Below are positions 38,563 to 48,128 of a stretch of DNA of 64,000 nucleotides, one piece after another. The notes beneath the pieces were generated by a model. It did no database searches and was not told the origin of the DNA. It saw only the letters and a program-made list of their open reading frames with translations. How positions within the stretch are numbered: position 1 is the first letter of the stretch; every line of letters starts with the position of its first letter. The position numbers and the translations under genes are program-made. Location: contig NZ_CP155796.1 of the NCBI RefSeq assembly GCF_039729195.1, positions 2,666,001 through 2,730,000 of the forward strand. The letters run 5' to 3'. The DNA comes from Mycobacterium sp. DL. Lineage in GTDB: Bacteria > Actinomycetota > Actinomycetes > Mycobacteriales > Mycobacteriaceae.

Positions 38563-39825
38563 TCAGGGGTGCGACGACGCGCCGATGAGAGAACGTGTCC
38601 GCTCCGCCACGGAGTTCAGTGCCCTCCCGATTCTGTCCGCGTCGAACAGGGAATCGTGGAAATGCGCGGTGAGCCAGACGGCGCCGAGGACCGTCGACGT
38701 CGTGACCGTCACGCCGCAGGGTCCGGTCGGATCGCTGGCGACCAGGAGCCGGGCCTCGGCGGGGTCGGTGAACGGCCACTGGCCCGAACGGGGAACGGTA
38801 CCGATGCCGGAGTGCAGAATACGCAGTTGCGGTCGGTCGGGCACGGTCCACTCGGCGCTGCGGCCCGAACGTAACGCCAACCGCGTCTTGACGGTTCCGG
38901 CGATCAGGTTGGCGACGGGACGCGCCGTCGAATTGGCCGCGGTCATCTGCGCCTGCAGCAGACCAGGACCCGCCTGGCGATCCAGTTCGAAATCCAGGCC
39001 GGCCGTGAAGGATGCCAGCGTGTCATATCCGCGCGGCAGATACCGGCGGACGTCGAACGGCAGCGTCACCGTGGGGGCAACGTCGAACCCCGCGTCGAGG
39101 AATGCCTCGTAGAGCGCGTGGGTGTGGATGGCGAACAGGCTGACCCCGGGCAGTGCCGAATCCCGTTGCGCGCGTGTCTCGGCGAGCTCGGCACCTGAGA
39201 TGCGGGCGATGCGGGTGGCAGGGGACGCGATGATGGCGACCGTGTCCGGCGCCTGGGTGGCCGGCGCTGCGTCGACGTCGCGGCGACGCTGACGCCACAA
39301 CGGCAGCAGCCTGTGTGGGCCCAGGCCGAGGGCTCGGACGCCGGCGACGAGCAGCGGTGAGACCGGCCGATGGAAGGGGGCCCAGAGACTTCGATCGGCC
39401 GGATCGGCACAGCCGAACAACACGTCGATGATCGTGTGCAGCAACGGGATCTCGCCCAGGCCGTGGCTGAAGTCGATAGCCAGGTAGTCGCCTGCGGTCA
39501 GCACCCGGATGCCCCCCGGCGGGCCCTGGCGCAGGGTCGCCAGCAGGGTGGTGGGGTCGGCACCGTCGGGCAGGACGGTCTCGGTCACGGCTTGGTGGAC
39601 CGATTCCGGCGCATAACGCCACCGGGTGCTCGAGGTCGAGGGCTGCAGCCCCACCCGTGCCATCGGACCGACAGCGGCGAGCGCCGCGAAACGTCGGGTG
39701 AGATCCTCGATCGCAGGCAGTCGCACAGGTCCGACGATGACCGCCGATCGCCTGTTGCTGTGCTGCACATCGAGTGTCGCGACGCGGACGGTGTCGGTTT
39801 GCCGGCGACGTCGAGGTGCAGCCAT
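38563..39825 (-). CDS. Stand-alone condensation/PapA-like acyltransferase
   Basis: A 420-residue protein of the condensation-domain/PapA acyltransferase superfamily. The region YLAIDFSHGLGEIPLLH is the HHxxxDG position, but here it reads H121-G-L-G-E125, with Glu in place of the Asp. LPFDVRRYLP and the C-terminal HFHDSLFDADRI match conserved superfamily segments. It could supply in trans the condensation activity that the flippase-adenylation-carrier-thioesterase protein lacks, moving the activated acyl group onto a sugar or lipid. It converges with the glycan operon and has a TAGGTT -10 hexamer ending 8 nt before ATG 39825. Confidence 0.6.
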   Translation of the reverse strand: MAAPRRRRQTDTVRVATLDVQHSNRRSAVIVGPVRLPAIEDLTRRFAALAAVGPMARVGLQPSTSSTRWRYAPESVHQAVTETVLPDGADPTTLLATLRQGPPGGIRVLTAGDYLAIDFSHGLGEIPLLHTIIDVLFGCADPADRSLWAPFHRPVSPLLVAGVRALGLGPHRLLPLWRQRRRDVDAAPATQAPDTVAIIASPATRIARISGAELAETRAQRDSALPGVSLFAIHTHALYEAFLDAGFDVAPTVTLPFDVRRYLPRGYDTLASFTAGLDFELDRQAGPGLLQAQMTAANSTARPVANLIAGTVKTRLALRSGRSAEWTVPDRPQLRILHSGIGTVPRSGQWPFTDPAEARLLVASDPTGPCGVTVTTSTVLGAVWLTAHFHDSLFDADRIGRALNSVAERTRSLIGASSHP

Positions 39826-39833
39826 TGTGAAAG

Positions 39834-39839
39834 AACCTA
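39834..39839 (-). promoter_or_regulatory. -10 element of the condensation-like gene
   Basis: TAGGTT on the minus strand, ending 8 nt before ATG 39825. No iron-box-like palindrome is seen here. Confidence 0.4.
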
Positions 39840-39920
39840 TCAGAGTGCGATATCCGCTGGTGACGTCGATTTTCGCGCGAGATGCGCCGGTGTTCGTGAT
39901 TCCGCCGCCCGGCTGTTTAG

Positions 39921-39926
39921 TACGTT
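39921..39926 (+). promoter_or_regulatory. -10 element of the YhhN-priA unit
   Basis: TACGTT ending 6 nt before ATG 39933; leaderless spacing. Confidence 0.45.
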
Positions 39927-39932
39927 CTGACG

Positions 39933-40676
39933 ATGACCTCGACCGACCGCCGCACCACCCCGGAGTTTCGCGGACGTGCCCTGTGGCTGGCGGCCGCGGT
40001 CGTCGCAGCCGGATACGGACTGTTCCTCATCGTCACAGCGACGCAGGTTCCGATCGGATCGGAGTTGACCGGTCGGTTCGGATTGCAACCCGCGGTGAAG
40101 GCGCTGGCCGCGGTGCTCCTGGCCGCCGCGGCACTGACCCACCCCGTCCCGCGGGAGCGTCGATGGCTGGTCGGCGCTCTGATCTTCTCGGCCGCAGGTG
40201 ACTTTCTGCTCGCGATGCCCTGGTGGGAACCGTCGTTCGTGCTGGGGTTGGCGGCGTTCCTGGTTGCCCATCTGTGCTTCCTGGCGGCGCTGGCACCGCT
40301 GGCCGTCGCCACACCCGGTCGCGTCGCAGGGGTCACGGTGATGATCGCCGCCTGCATCGCACTGCTGGTGTGGTTCTGGCCGCGACTGGTCGCCGAAGGG
40401 ATGGCGGTGCCGGTCACGCTGTACATCGCGGTCCTGGGCGCGATGGTATGCGCGGCGTTGCTCGCCGATCTCCCGACCCCGTGGACGGCCCTGGGTGCGG
40501 GCTGCTTCGCCGTCTCGGACGCGATGATCGGCATCGGGAAGTTCGTGCTGGACCCGAATAGCTCTGAAGCGCTGGCGGTGCCCATCTGGTGGGTGTACGC
40601 CGCCTCGCTGCTGTTGATCACCGCCGGATTCTTCTTCGGCCGGTCGTCAGGACCATCTGCTAGACCTGCGGAGTGA
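39933..40676 (+). CDS. YhhN-family membrane protein (lysoplasmalogenase-like)
   Basis: A 247-residue membrane protein with about eight helices and the YhhN/TMEM86 family pattern: [17 protein letters not shown] and [14 protein letters not shown], each contributing a conserved intramembrane Asp. Animal members hydrolyse lysoplasmalogens; the bacterial role is unproven. M. tuberculosis has the same gene (Rv1401) directly upstream of priA. It overlaps priA by 4 nt (GTGA). Confidence 0.82.
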   Translation: MTSTDRRTTPEFRGRALWLAAAVVAAGYGLFLIVTATQVPIGSELTGRFGLQPAVKALAAVLLAAAALTHPVPRERRWLVGALIFSAAGDFLLAMPWWEPSFVLGLAAFLVAHLCFLAALAPLAVATPGRVAGVTVMIAACIALLVWFWPRLVAEGMAVPVTLYIAVLGAMVCAALLADLPTPWTALGAGCFAVSDAMIGIGKFVLDPNSSEALAVPIWWVYAASLLLITAGFFFGRSSGPSARPAE

Positions 40677-42679
40677 CGACTACCCGGCAGGCCGCCGAGC
40701 ATGAACCGGTCGCTCGCGTGCTGCCCATGCTCTCGGTCCCGCACCTGGACCGAGAGTTCGACTACCTGGTGTCGGCGGAACAATCCGACGATGTCCAGCC
40801 GGGGGTGCGCGTCCGGGTACGGTTCCACGGCCGGCTCGTCGATGCCTTTGTTCTCGAAAGGCGCTCGGACACAGATCATGTCGGCAAGCTCGGCTGGCTG
40901 GACAAGGTGGTCTCGGCCGAGCGGGTGCTCACCCATGAGGTGCTGCGCCTGGTGGATGCCGTGGCCGCGAGGTACGCCGGTACCCGCGCCGACGTGCTAC
41001 GACTGGCCGTTCCACCTCGACACGCCAACGTGGAGAAGAAGGCGCCGTCACCCCTCGAGCCGCTCCCGAGCGCAACCGAACCGATCGACATCTCCGGCTG
41101 GTCCGTCTACAGCGGTGGTGCGCAGTTCATGGCGGCGCTTGCCGACCTCCGCGCGGCGCGAGCGGTGTGGCAGGCGCTGCCGAGGGAGTCGTGGGCCCTG
41201 CGGATGGCCGAGGCCGCCGCGGTGACCGTGAACTCGGGTCGCGGCGTGCTCGCGGTGGTCCCCGACCAACGCGATGTGGATCGACTCAGGGCCGCTGCTG
41301 TCAGCACGGTCGACGAGTCGAGGGTGGTGGCGTTGTCGGCGGGCCTGGGCCCCGCTGAACGCTACCGGCGGTGGCTGTCGGTGCTCCGGGGGGACGCACG
41401 GCTGGTGATCGGCACGCGCAGCGCCGTTTTTGCCCCTGTCGCGAAGCTGGGCCTGGTGATGATGTGGGATGACGGCGACGATTCACTGGCCGAGCCGCGT
41501 GCGCCGTACCCGCATGCCCGCGAGGTGGCCATGCTGCGTGCTCATCAGGTGCGCTGCGCTGCGCTCATCGGTGGCTATGCGCGCACCGCCGAGGCGCAGG
41601 CACTGGTTCGAAGCGGCTGGGCGCACGACCTGGCAGCACCACGTCAGGCGCTGCGGTTGCGGGCGCCCCGGGTGGTCGCCCTGGAGGACAGCGCGTTCGC
41701 GCAGGAACGTGACCCTGCCGCGCGCTCCGCACGGCTTCCCTCGGTGGCGCTGGATGCGGCACGCGCTGCCCTCGCCGGCGGCGCACCGGTGCTGGTGCAG
41801 GTGCCCCGGCGCGGCTACGTTCCGGCGCTTGCCTGCGGCCGGTGCCGGGCCGTCGCACGGTGCCGGCACTGCACCGGGCCGTTGTCACTGCCCGGCCGCG
41901 ACGCTCCCGGCGCGGTCTGCCGATGGTGCGGCCGCGACGAGCCGGCCTTGCGCTGCACGAAGTGCGGTTCCGACGCGGTGCGTGCCGTCGTCGTCGGTGC
42001 CCGCCGGACCGCCGAGGAGTTGGGTCGGGCATTCCCCGGCGCGACGGTGATCACCTCGGGCGGCGACGGGGTGGTGGACGCCGTGCCGCACCGGCCCGCG
42101 GTGGTGGTCGCCACACCGGGCGTCGAGCCGCTCGCCGAGGGCGGGTACGGCGCAGCTCTGCTTCTGGACAGTTGGGCCCTGCTGGGCCGACAGGACCTCC
42201 GCGCCGCCGAAGACACGCTGCGGCGTTGGATGGCCGCAGCCGCGCTGGTGCGCAGCCGCGCCGACGGGGGCGTGGTCGTGGTGGTCGCAGAATCCGCGAT
42301 ACCCACGGTGCAGTCACTCATCCGGTGGGATCCGATAGGCCACGCGCGGGTCGAACTCGACTCCCGCGAGGAGGTCGGTCTGCCGCCGGCAGTTCACATG
42401 GCGGCAGTCGACGGAGCCGCGGCCGCGGTGACGGCGCTGCTGGATGCCGCCGAGCTCCCGCAGACCGGTGAGCGCATCGGGCCGGTCGAGCTCCCGGTCG
42501 GGGCCCGCAGACCGCCCGGGGTGTCGGCCGAGCTGCCGGTCAGCAGGATGCTGGTCAGGGTCTCGCGTGAGGGTGGACTGGCGCTGGCCGCGTCGCTGCG
42601 CAAGGCAGCGGCGATCCAGAGCGCCCGCCACGACCAGGAGCCGGTCCGTGTGCAGATCGACCCGTTGCACATAGGGTGA
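40673..42679 (+). CDS. priA: Actinobacterial PriA, replication restart protein lacking ATPase motifs
   Basis: A 668-residue PriA homologue. The N-terminal 3'-DNA binding domain (LDREFDYLV) and the zinc-binding cysteines ([23 protein letters not shown]) are present. The helicase core has lost the Walker A GKT motif and shows WDDGDD where the DEEH box is expected. It should therefore bind forked DNA and recruit replication proteins without ATP-driven unwinding. This degeneration is common in actinobacteria and is not a sequencing fault, because the frame is intact. It begins at GTG 40673 overlapping the YhhN gene. Confidence 0.9.
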   Translation: MTTTRQAAEHEPVARVLPMLSVPHLDREFDYLVSAEQSDDVQPGVRVRVRFHGRLVDAFVLERRSDTDHVGKLGWLDKVVSAERVLTHEVLRLVDAVAARYAGTRADVLRLAVPPRHANVEKKAPSPLEPLPSATEPIDISGWSVYSGGAQFMAALADLRAARAVWQALPRESWALRMAEAAAVTVNSGRGVLAVVPDQRDVDRLRAAAVSTVDESRVVALSAGLGPAERYRRWLSVLRGDARLVIGTRSAVFAPVAKLGLVMMWDDGDDSLAEPRAPYPHAREVAMLRAHQVRCAALIGGYARTAEAQALVRSGWAHDLAAPRQALRLRAPRVVALEDSAFAQERDPAARSARLPSVALDAARAALAGGAPVLVQVPRRGYVPALACGRCRAVARCRHCTGPLSLPGRDAPGAVCRWCGRDEPALRCTKCGSDAVRAVVVGARRTAEELGRAFPGATVITSGGDGVVDAVPHRPAVVVATPGVEPLAEGGYGAALLLDSWALLGRQDLRAAEDTLRRWMAAAALVRSRADGGVVVVVAESAIPTVQSLIRWDPIGHARVELDSREEVGLPPAVHMAAVDGAAAAVTALLDAAELPQTGERIGPVELPVGARRPPGVSAELPVSRMLVRVSREGGLALAASLRKAAAIQSARHDQEPVRVQIDPLHIG

Positions 42680-42705
42680 TCTTGATCGCACCGACAGGAG
42701 GTGGA

Positions 42706-44559
42706 ATGGAGCGTCTGGGCAGGTTGCTGGCCGCGTCGCTGCTCCTCGTGCTCGGGCTGCTCGTCCTGGGGTTCATGGTGCTGTGGCCCGTGATCTTCCA
42801 CGGAGGCAGCGAGTCCTCCGGCTCCGTCCCCTACGACCCGGTGGTGATCACCGACTACGACGTCGACATCGTGGTGGACGACGCAGGCGATATGACCGCC
42901 GTGGAGACCATCACCACGGAGTTCCCCAGCGGCCGCCGCGGCATCTTCCGGTACTGGGACGTCGTCAACCAGAACGACCCGCGAGTGCGTCAGGAACCGG
43001 CGGTGAACTCCGTCCTGCTCGACGGCGGGCCGGTGCCCTACCAGATGTTGTGGGAGGACGATCAGCGGTTCCGGGTGGCCAAGATCGGCGACCCGGATCG
43101 CACCCTGAGCCCCGGCAGCCATGTGTTCGAGATCCGGTACACCATCCCCGGCGTCCTCGACCCGGGTGACACCGCAGCGGACAAGCAGTTCGCGACATCC
43201 GCCGAAGGCGCCGGTTCCTCGCCGTCGCAGCCCGCTTCGCCGTCGGTCCTCTTCTGGAACGTCATCGCCCCGTCCTGGAACAACACCATCACCCGGGCCG
43301 ACATCCGCGTCACCTTGCCCGCGGCGGTCGGCAGCGCGCAGTGCTCGGTCGGCCTGGGCATCGGTCGGCCCTGCGACAACCTGACGGTCAGTGGCAACAC
43401 GGTGACCCTGTCCGCGGCGTCCCTGGGACCCCGCACACCGGTCACGCTGCGCGCAGGCGTCGATGTCCCGACCCCACAGCGGCAGGAATCTCCATGGCCG
43501 TTCGCCTGGGATGGGGTGCTGGGGCAATCGGTCACCGGCGTGATCTGGGTGGGCGCGCTCACCGTGCTCTTCGGACTCGGCGGGTCGCTGTGGTACCGCA
43601 AGACGCTCGAGCGGTCGCCGGGCTTTCCGCTGCAGTACGCGCCCCCGCCCGGATTGGGCCCGGTACAGACCGAGTACATCCGCACCGAGGCCGTTCCGAA
43701 GAACGGGCTCACCGCCACGTTGTTCTATCTCGCCGAACGCAAACTCATCACCCTGCAACAGGTCAACGACAAACAGTGGAACGTCCGGGGGATCGCCGAC
43801 AGAGGCTGGGCCGACATCGATCCGGTCAGCACGGCCGTCGCCATGGCGCTGAAGGTCAAGGGCGCCGGCAGGGAGTTCGAGGCGAAGAAGACGGTCAAGT
43901 CGGGGGAGCGGCTCAGCAAGGCCAAGACCGACATGGCCAAAGCGGTGCAGAAGTGGGCCCTCGATGAGCAGCTGATGGTCAAGCGCAACAAGGAACTCTG
44001 GGTTCGTGCCGCCAACGGCGCGGCTTTTGTGCTGATGATCTGCGCGGGCTTCCGATGGGGCTTCCCCTCGACGATGTGGGTCCTCCCGTGTGCCGCGTTC
44101 TTCGTGTGCTCGGTCGGATCGTGGAACCCCGGCGTCGGGACCCGGCGCACCGCGACCGGGCGCGAGCTGTGGTCCCGCGCAGGGGGCTTCCACCGCATGC
44201 TGGCCACCGACTCTGCCGAGGCCCGGTTCGACTTCGGCGCCAGGAAAGACCTGTACACCGCATACGTGCCGTTCGCCGTCGCCGCGGGTGCCGCAGCGTT
44301 GTGGGCCAAGAAGTACGAGGCATACACCCATACCGCTGCCCCGCAGCCGGATTGGTACAGCTCTTCGAGTTCATCAGGAGGGTGGGGATTTGCCGGGGGC
44401 TCGAGTGGTGCTGACTTCGACAGTTTCGAATCCGCCCTGTCGTCGTCGATCGGCGCCTACACCGCGTCGCAGTCCTCCTCATCAGGGGGCGGGGGAGGCG
44501 GCGGTGGCGGTGGTGGTGGCGGCGGTGGCGGTGGCGGCGGAGGAGGCGGGTCATGGTGA
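42706..44559 (+). CDS. DUF2207-type membrane protein with poly-glycine tail
   Basis: A 617-residue membrane protein. An N-terminal helix (about 4-28) is followed by a large extracytoplasmic DUF2207-like domain (residues 35-265) and further helices near 275-300, 445-480 and 545-570. A cytoplasmic segment lies between helices, and the C-terminus is SSSSG followed by 22 consecutive glycines in all, then Ser-Trp. ATG 42706 follows AGGAGG at short spacing; GTG 42676, overlapping priA, is the alternative. It overlaps lemA by 7 nt; this pairing with LemA recurs widely. Function is unknown, with a link to envelope stress or membrane remodelling proposed for the family. Confidence 0.8.
   Translation: MERLGRLLAASLLLVLGLLVLGFMVLWPVIFHGGSESSGSVPYDPVVITDYDVDIVVDDAGDMTAVETITTEFPSGRRGIFRYWDVVNQNDPRVRQEPAVNSVLLDGGPVPYQMLWEDDQRFRVAKIGDPDRTLSPGSHVFEIRYTIPGVLDPGDTAADKQFATSAEGAGSSPSQPASPSVLFWNVIAPSWNNTITRADIRVTLPAAVGSAQCSVGLGIGRPCDNLTVSGNTVTLSAASLGPRTPVTLRAGVDVPTPQRQESPWPFAWDGVLGQSVTGVIWVGALTVLFGLGGSLWYRKTLERSPGFPLQYAPPPGLGPVQTEYIRTEAVPKNGLTATLFYLAERKLITLQQVNDKQWNVRGIADRGWADIDPVSTAVAMALKVKGAGREFEAKKTVKSGERLSKAKTDMAKAVQKWALDEQLMVKRNKELWVRAANGAAFVLMICAGFRWGFPSTMWVLPCAAFFVCSVGSWNPGVGTRRTATGRELWSRAGGFHRMLATDSAEARFDFGARKDLYTAYVPFAVAAGAAALWAKKYEAYTHTAAPQPDWYSSSSSSGGWGFAGGSSGADFDSFESALSSSIGAYTASQSSSSGGGGGGGGGGGGGGGGGGGGGGSW
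44485..44550 (+). repeat. 22-codon glycine repeat
   Basis: Twenty-two consecutive GGN codons, mixed GGC, GGT, GGG and GGA, encode the tail of the DUF2207 protein. The mix of codons argues against a recent pure triplet expansion. Confidence 0.95.
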
Positions 44560-45089
44560 AATTCCTGTTGATCGTGGTACTGATCCTGGCGGTCCTTGTC
44601 CTGATCGGATTTGTGGTCGGCTACAACAAGATTCGTGCTGCCGACGTGCGGGTCGCCGAAGCGCTCTCCGGCATCGACGTCGAGCTCACCCGCCGGGCGT
44701 CTCTCATTCCGAGCCTTGTGCACACGGTGCAGACCTTCGCCACCCACGAGAAGGGAGTGCTGGACCACGTCACCAATGCCCGAGCGGCGCTGGCGGCCGC
44801 GACGACCGGGTCGTCGATCGCCCAGCGCAGCGCCGCCGAGAAGGATCTCGACACCGCGCTGGTTCCGCTGTTGGCGCTGGGGCAGTCCTATCCGCAGCTC
44901 AACTCGTCGAACAACTTCCTGAATCTGCAGGAGAACCTGGCCGACACCGAGAACAAGCTGGCCTTCGCCCGGCAGTACTACAACGACGCGGTCGCGACGC
45001 TGAACCGGTCACTCACGACGATCCCGTGGATGTTCGTCGCGCCGCTGGTCGGGGTGTCTGAACGGGAGTACTACCAGACCCCGCGCTAA
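44553..45089 (+). CDS. lemA: LemA family protein
   Basis: A 178-residue protein with one N-terminal membrane helix (about 2-22, [20 protein letters not shown]) and a long helical-bundle domain. It carries the LemA signatures [33 protein letters not shown] and [21 protein letters not shown]. The domain should face outward. ATG 44553 overlaps the DUF2207 gene by 7 nt, so the two are probably made in fixed ratio. LemA has no established biochemical activity. Confidence 0.92.
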   Translation: MVKFLLIVVLILAVLVLIGFVVGYNKIRAADVRVAEALSGIDVELTRRASLIPSLVHTVQTFATHEKGVLDHVTNARAALAAATTGSSIAQRSAAEKDLDTALVPLLALGQSYPQLNSSNNFLNLQENLADTENKLAFARQYYNDAVATLNRSLTTIPWMFVAPLVGVSEREYYQTPR

Positions 45090-45097
45090 CGCGTCCC

Positions 45098-45103
45098 TAC
45101 ACT
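45098..45103 (+). promoter_or_regulatory. -10 element of fmt
   Basis: TACACT, ending 6 nt before GTG 45110; predicts a leaderless fmt mRNA. Confidence 0.5.
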
Positions 45104-45109
45104 GACTCG

Positions 45110-46042
45110 GTGCGAGTTGTCTTCGCCGGCACCCCGGAGCCGGCCCTTCCGTCCTTGCGTCGGCTCCTCGAGTCGAGTCGCCACGATGTCATCGCGGTGT
45201 TGACCCGACCCGATGCCGCCGCCGGGCGACGCGGGCGCTCCGCGCCGTCGCCGGTGGCACAGCTCGCGCTGGAGCACAACATTCCGCTGTTGCGCCCCGC
45301 GCGCCCAAACTCATCCGAGTTCGTCGCCGAGCTGGCCGAATTGGCGCCGGACTGCTGCGCCGTCGTTGCCTACGGGGCACTGCTGGGTGACGAGCTGCTG
45401 GCGGTGCCGGCCAACGGCTGGATCAACCTGCATTTCTCGCTGCTGCCGGCATGGCGGGGCGCGGCGCCGGTTCAGGCGTCCATCGCCGCGGGCGATTCGG
45501 TGACGGGTGCCACCACCTTCCAGATCGAGCGCAGTCTGGATTCGGGACCGGTCTACGGTGTGGTCACCGAGACGATCCGCCCCACCGACACCGCGGGTGA
45601 CCTCCTGGGGCGGCTGGCGGTTTCGGGCTCAGCCCTGCTGGAATCCACGCTCGACGGCATCGCCGACGGAATCCTGACCGCAGTGCCGCAGCCTGCGGAC
45701 GGTGTCACCGTCGCGCCCAAGATCACCGTCGATGAGGCCAGAATCCGGTGGGATCTGCCTGCGCACGTCGTCGAGCGCCGGATCCGCTCCGTGACGCCTC
45801 AGCCGGGGGCGTGGACGATGATCGGTGATCTTCGGGTCAAGGTGGGACCGGTCACGGTCGAGGCCGATTCGCAGGAAGTGTTGGAGCCGGGCCAGATTCG
45901 CGCTGCCCGCGACGGGGTGCGGGTGGGCACCGGCTCGCAGCCGATCCTGCTCGACCGGATCCAGCCGCCGGGAAAGAAACCGATGGACGCGGGCGACTGG
46001 GCGCGCGGTGCACGGCTCTCCGAGAGCGACCGCGCGGTATGA
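45110..46042 (+). CDS. fmt: Methionyl-tRNA formyltransferase
   Basis: Formylates initiator Met-tRNA with 10-formyl-tetrahydrofolate. The 310-residue protein has the N-terminal [14 protein letters not shown], the catalytic core [19 protein letters not shown] (Asn and His of the active site) and a C-terminal OB-like domain. It overlaps rsmB by 4 nt. def, which often accompanies fmt, is not in the window. GTG 45110 is supported by the -10 at leaderless spacing. Confidence 0.96.
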   Translation: MRVVFAGTPEPALPSLRRLLESSRHDVIAVLTRPDAAAGRRGRSAPSPVAQLALEHNIPLLRPARPNSSEFVAELAELAPDCCAVVAYGALLGDELLAVPANGWINLHFSLLPAWRGAAPVQASIAAGDSVTGATTFQIERSLDSGPVYGVVTETIRPTDTAGDLLGRLAVSGSALLESTLDGIADGILTAVPQPADGVTVAPKITVDEARIRWDLPAHVVERRIRSVTPQPGAWTMIGDLRVKVGPVTVEADSQEVLEPGQIRAARDGVRVGTGSQPILLDRIQPPGKKPMDAGDWARGARLSESDRAV

Positions 46043-47424
46043 CCCGCCCCGGCAAGCGCCGCCCACCCCGGCGCCAGGAACTCGACCCGGCCCGCCGGGC
46101 GGCGTTCGACGTACTCCGAGCGGTCTCCGAGCGGGATGCCTACGCCAACCTGGCGCTGCCGGCCATCCTGCGGGAACGTGGGATCCACGGCCGCGACGCG
46201 GCTTTCGCGACAGAGCTGACCTACGGCACCTGCCGAACCCGGGGTCTGCTGGACGCGGTCATCGCACGCGCGGCCGGTCGTCCCATCGACAGGATCGACC
46301 CGGTGCTGCTCGATCTGCTCCGGCTGGGTACCTACCAGCTGCTGCGGACCCGCGTTGAGCAGCACGCCGCGGTGTCGACGACGGTGGAGCAGGCCGGCAT
46401 CGAATTCGACACCGCGCGAGCAGGATTCGTCAACGGTGTGCTGCGCACGATCGCCCGGCGTGCCGAAAGTGATTGGGTCGACGAGCTGGCCCCACCCGTG
46501 ACGACCGATCCGGTGGGCCATCTGGCGTTCGTAAATGCCCATCCGCGATGGATCGCCCAGGCATTCGCCGATGCCCTTGGCGCCGACGCGGGGGACTTGT
46601 CTGCACTGCTGGCCAGTGACGACGCCCGCCCCGACGTGCACCTCGCGGCCCGGCCGACGGCGTTGACCGGAGCCGAACTCGCCGAGCAGGTCCACGGCAC
46701 CGTCGGCCGGTACTCGCCCTACGCGGTGTATCTCGGCGGCGGTGACCCCGGTTCGCTCGCGGCGGTGCGCGCCGGCATGGCGCTGGTCCAGGACGAGGGA
46801 AGTCAGTTGGTGGCGCGCGCGTTGACGCTGGCGCCACTTGCCGGCGCCGACGACGGGCGATGGCTGGACCTGTGTGCGGGCCCGGGCGGCAAGACAGCGC
46901 TGTTGGCGGCAATCGGGCAGGCCACCGGCGTCGAGGGCGTCAGCGTCACCGCAGTGGAACCGGCGCCGCGCCGAGCCGACCTCGTCGCGGAGAACACCGC
47001 GGGCCTGCCCGTGGAGGTGGTGCGGGTCGATGGTCGGGAGTCGGGGCTGCAGCCGGGTTTCGACCGGGTGCTCGTTGATGCTCCGTGTACCGGGCTGGGG
47101 GCGTTGCGCCGGCGACCGGAAGCGCGATGGCGCCGTCAGCCCGGTGATGTGCCGCAGTTGGCGAAGCTGCAGAGAGAACTGCTGGCCGCCGCTATCGGTC
47201 TGACCCGACCGGGTGGTGTGGTGCTCTATGCGACCTGCTCGCCACACCTGGTCGAAACGGTCGGCGTCGTCGCCGACGCCCTGCGCCGCCATCCGGTGCA
47301 GGCGCTCGATGCCCGGCCGCTGTTCGAACCGGCCGACAGGCTCGGAGCCGGCCCGTACGTTCAGCTGTGGCCGCACCGGCACGGCACCGACGCGATGTTC
47401 GCGGCGGCTCTGCAAGTAGGCTGA
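46039..47424 (+). CDS. rsmB: 16S rRNA (cytosine-967-C5)-methyltransferase
   Basis: A 461-residue RsmB/Fmu protein. Residues about 15-150 form the NusB-like RNA-binding domain ([14 protein letters not shown]), followed by the SAM-dependent methyltransferase domain with [15 protein letters not shown]. Both active-site cysteines are seen, in [19 protein letters not shown] and [12 protein letters not shown]. It methylates C967 of 16S rRNA. It overlaps fmt and is followed by rpe after 5 nt; the rpe -10 element lies in its last codons. Confidence 0.95.
   Translation: MTRPGKRRPPRRQELDPARRAAFDVLRAVSERDAYANLALPAILRERGIHGRDAAFATELTYGTCRTRGLLDAVIARAAGRPIDRIDPVLLDLLRLGTYQLLRTRVEQHAAVSTTVEQAGIEFDTARAGFVNGVLRTIARRAESDWVDELAPPVTTDPVGHLAFVNAHPRWIAQAFADALGADAGDLSALLASDDARPDVHLAARPTALTGAELAEQVHGTVGRYSPYAVYLGGGDPGSLAAVRAGMALVQDEGSQLVARALTLAPLAGADDGRWLDLCAGPGGKTALLAAIGQATGVEGVSVTAVEPAPRRADLVAENTAGLPVEVVRVDGRESGLQPGFDRVLVDAPCTGLGALRRRPEARWRRQPGDVPQLAKLQRELLAAAIGLTRPGGVVLYATCSPHLVETVGVVADALRRHPVQALDARPLFEPADRLGAGPYVQLWPHRHGTDAMFAAALQVG
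47417..47422 (+). promoter_or_regulatory. -10 element of rpe inside the rsmB 3' end
   Basis: TAGGCT, ending 7 nt before ATG 47430, overlapping the end of rsmB. It would give rpe-ribD a leaderless promoter of its own besides readthrough from fmt. Confidence 0.5.
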
Positions 47425-47429
47425 CGTCC

Positions 47430-48128
47430 ATGCGTGCCGTGCCAGGAGCAGGTTCAGCCCCCCTGATCGCGCCGTCGATACTGGCTGCCGACTTCGCTCG
47501 GTTGGCCGATGAGACGGCAGCGGTGCACGGCGCCGACTGGTTGCACGTCGACGTGATGGACAACCACTTCGTCCCCAACCTGACCCTGGGTCTTCCGGTG
47601 GTGGAATCTCTGCTGAAGGTGACCGACATTCCGATGGACTGTCACCTGATGATCGACGATCCCGGACGCTGGGCGCCGCCGTATGCGGAGGCGGGTGCCT
47701 ACAACGTCACGTTCCATGCCGAGGCCACCGACAACCCTGTGGGGGTCGCCCGTGACATCCGCGCCGCCGGCGCCAAGGCGGGCCTGGCGATCAAGCCGGG
47801 CACGCCGGTGGAACCGTATCTGGAGATTCTCCGGAACTTCGACACCGCGTTGATCATGTCGGTGGAGCCGGGTTTCGGCGGTCAGAAGTTCATCCGCGAG
47901 GTCCTGCCGAAGGTCGGCACTCTGCGCCGACTCGTCGATTCGGGGGAGTTGACCGTGATCGTCGAGATCGACGGAGGCATCAACGACGACACCATCGAGG
48001 AAGCGGCCGAGGCCGGAGTCGACTGCTTCGTCGCCGGCTCGGCCGTCTACAGCGCTGAGGATCCCGCGGCTGCGGTGGTGGCACTGCGCCGGCGGGCCGC
48101 GGACGCGTCCACACACCTGACCCTATGA
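47430..48128 (+). CDS. rpe: Ribulose-phosphate 3-epimerase
   Basis: Interconverts ribulose 5-phosphate and xylulose 5-phosphate. The 232-residue TIM barrel has [14 protein letters not shown], the metal-binding [35 protein letters not shown] and EIDGGIN signatures. The frame opens earlier, but ATG 47430 is the homologous start and is served by the -10 at 47417. It overlaps ribD by 4 nt, which ties pentose phosphate supply to riboflavin synthesis. Confidence 0.96.
   Translation: MRAVPGAGSAPLIAPSILAADFARLADETAAVHGADWLHVDVMDNHFVPNLTLGLPVVESLLKVTDIPMDCHLMIDDPGRWAPPYAEAGAYNVTFHAEATDNPVGVARDIRAAGAKAGLAIKPGTPVEPYLEILRNFDTALIMSVEPGFGGQKFIREVLPKVGTLRRLVDSGELTVIVEIDGGINDDTIEEAAEAGVDCFVAGSAVYSAEDPAAAVVALRRRAADASTHLTL

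Noticed and set aside
40673..42679. priA as a pseudogene because of lost ATPase motifs
   Set aside because: The frame is full length, the zinc cysteines are intact and loss of these motifs is usual in actinobacterial PriA.
42394..44331. 645-codon minus-strand frame opposite the DUF2207 gene
   Set aside because: Low-complexity shadow frame without start signals; the plus strand has clear domains and operon overlaps.
44485..44550. Poly-glycine run as an assembly artefact or frameshift
   Set aside because: Codons are mixed, the frame stays open and a sensible Ser-Trp-stop follows with lemA overlapping; it looks genuine.
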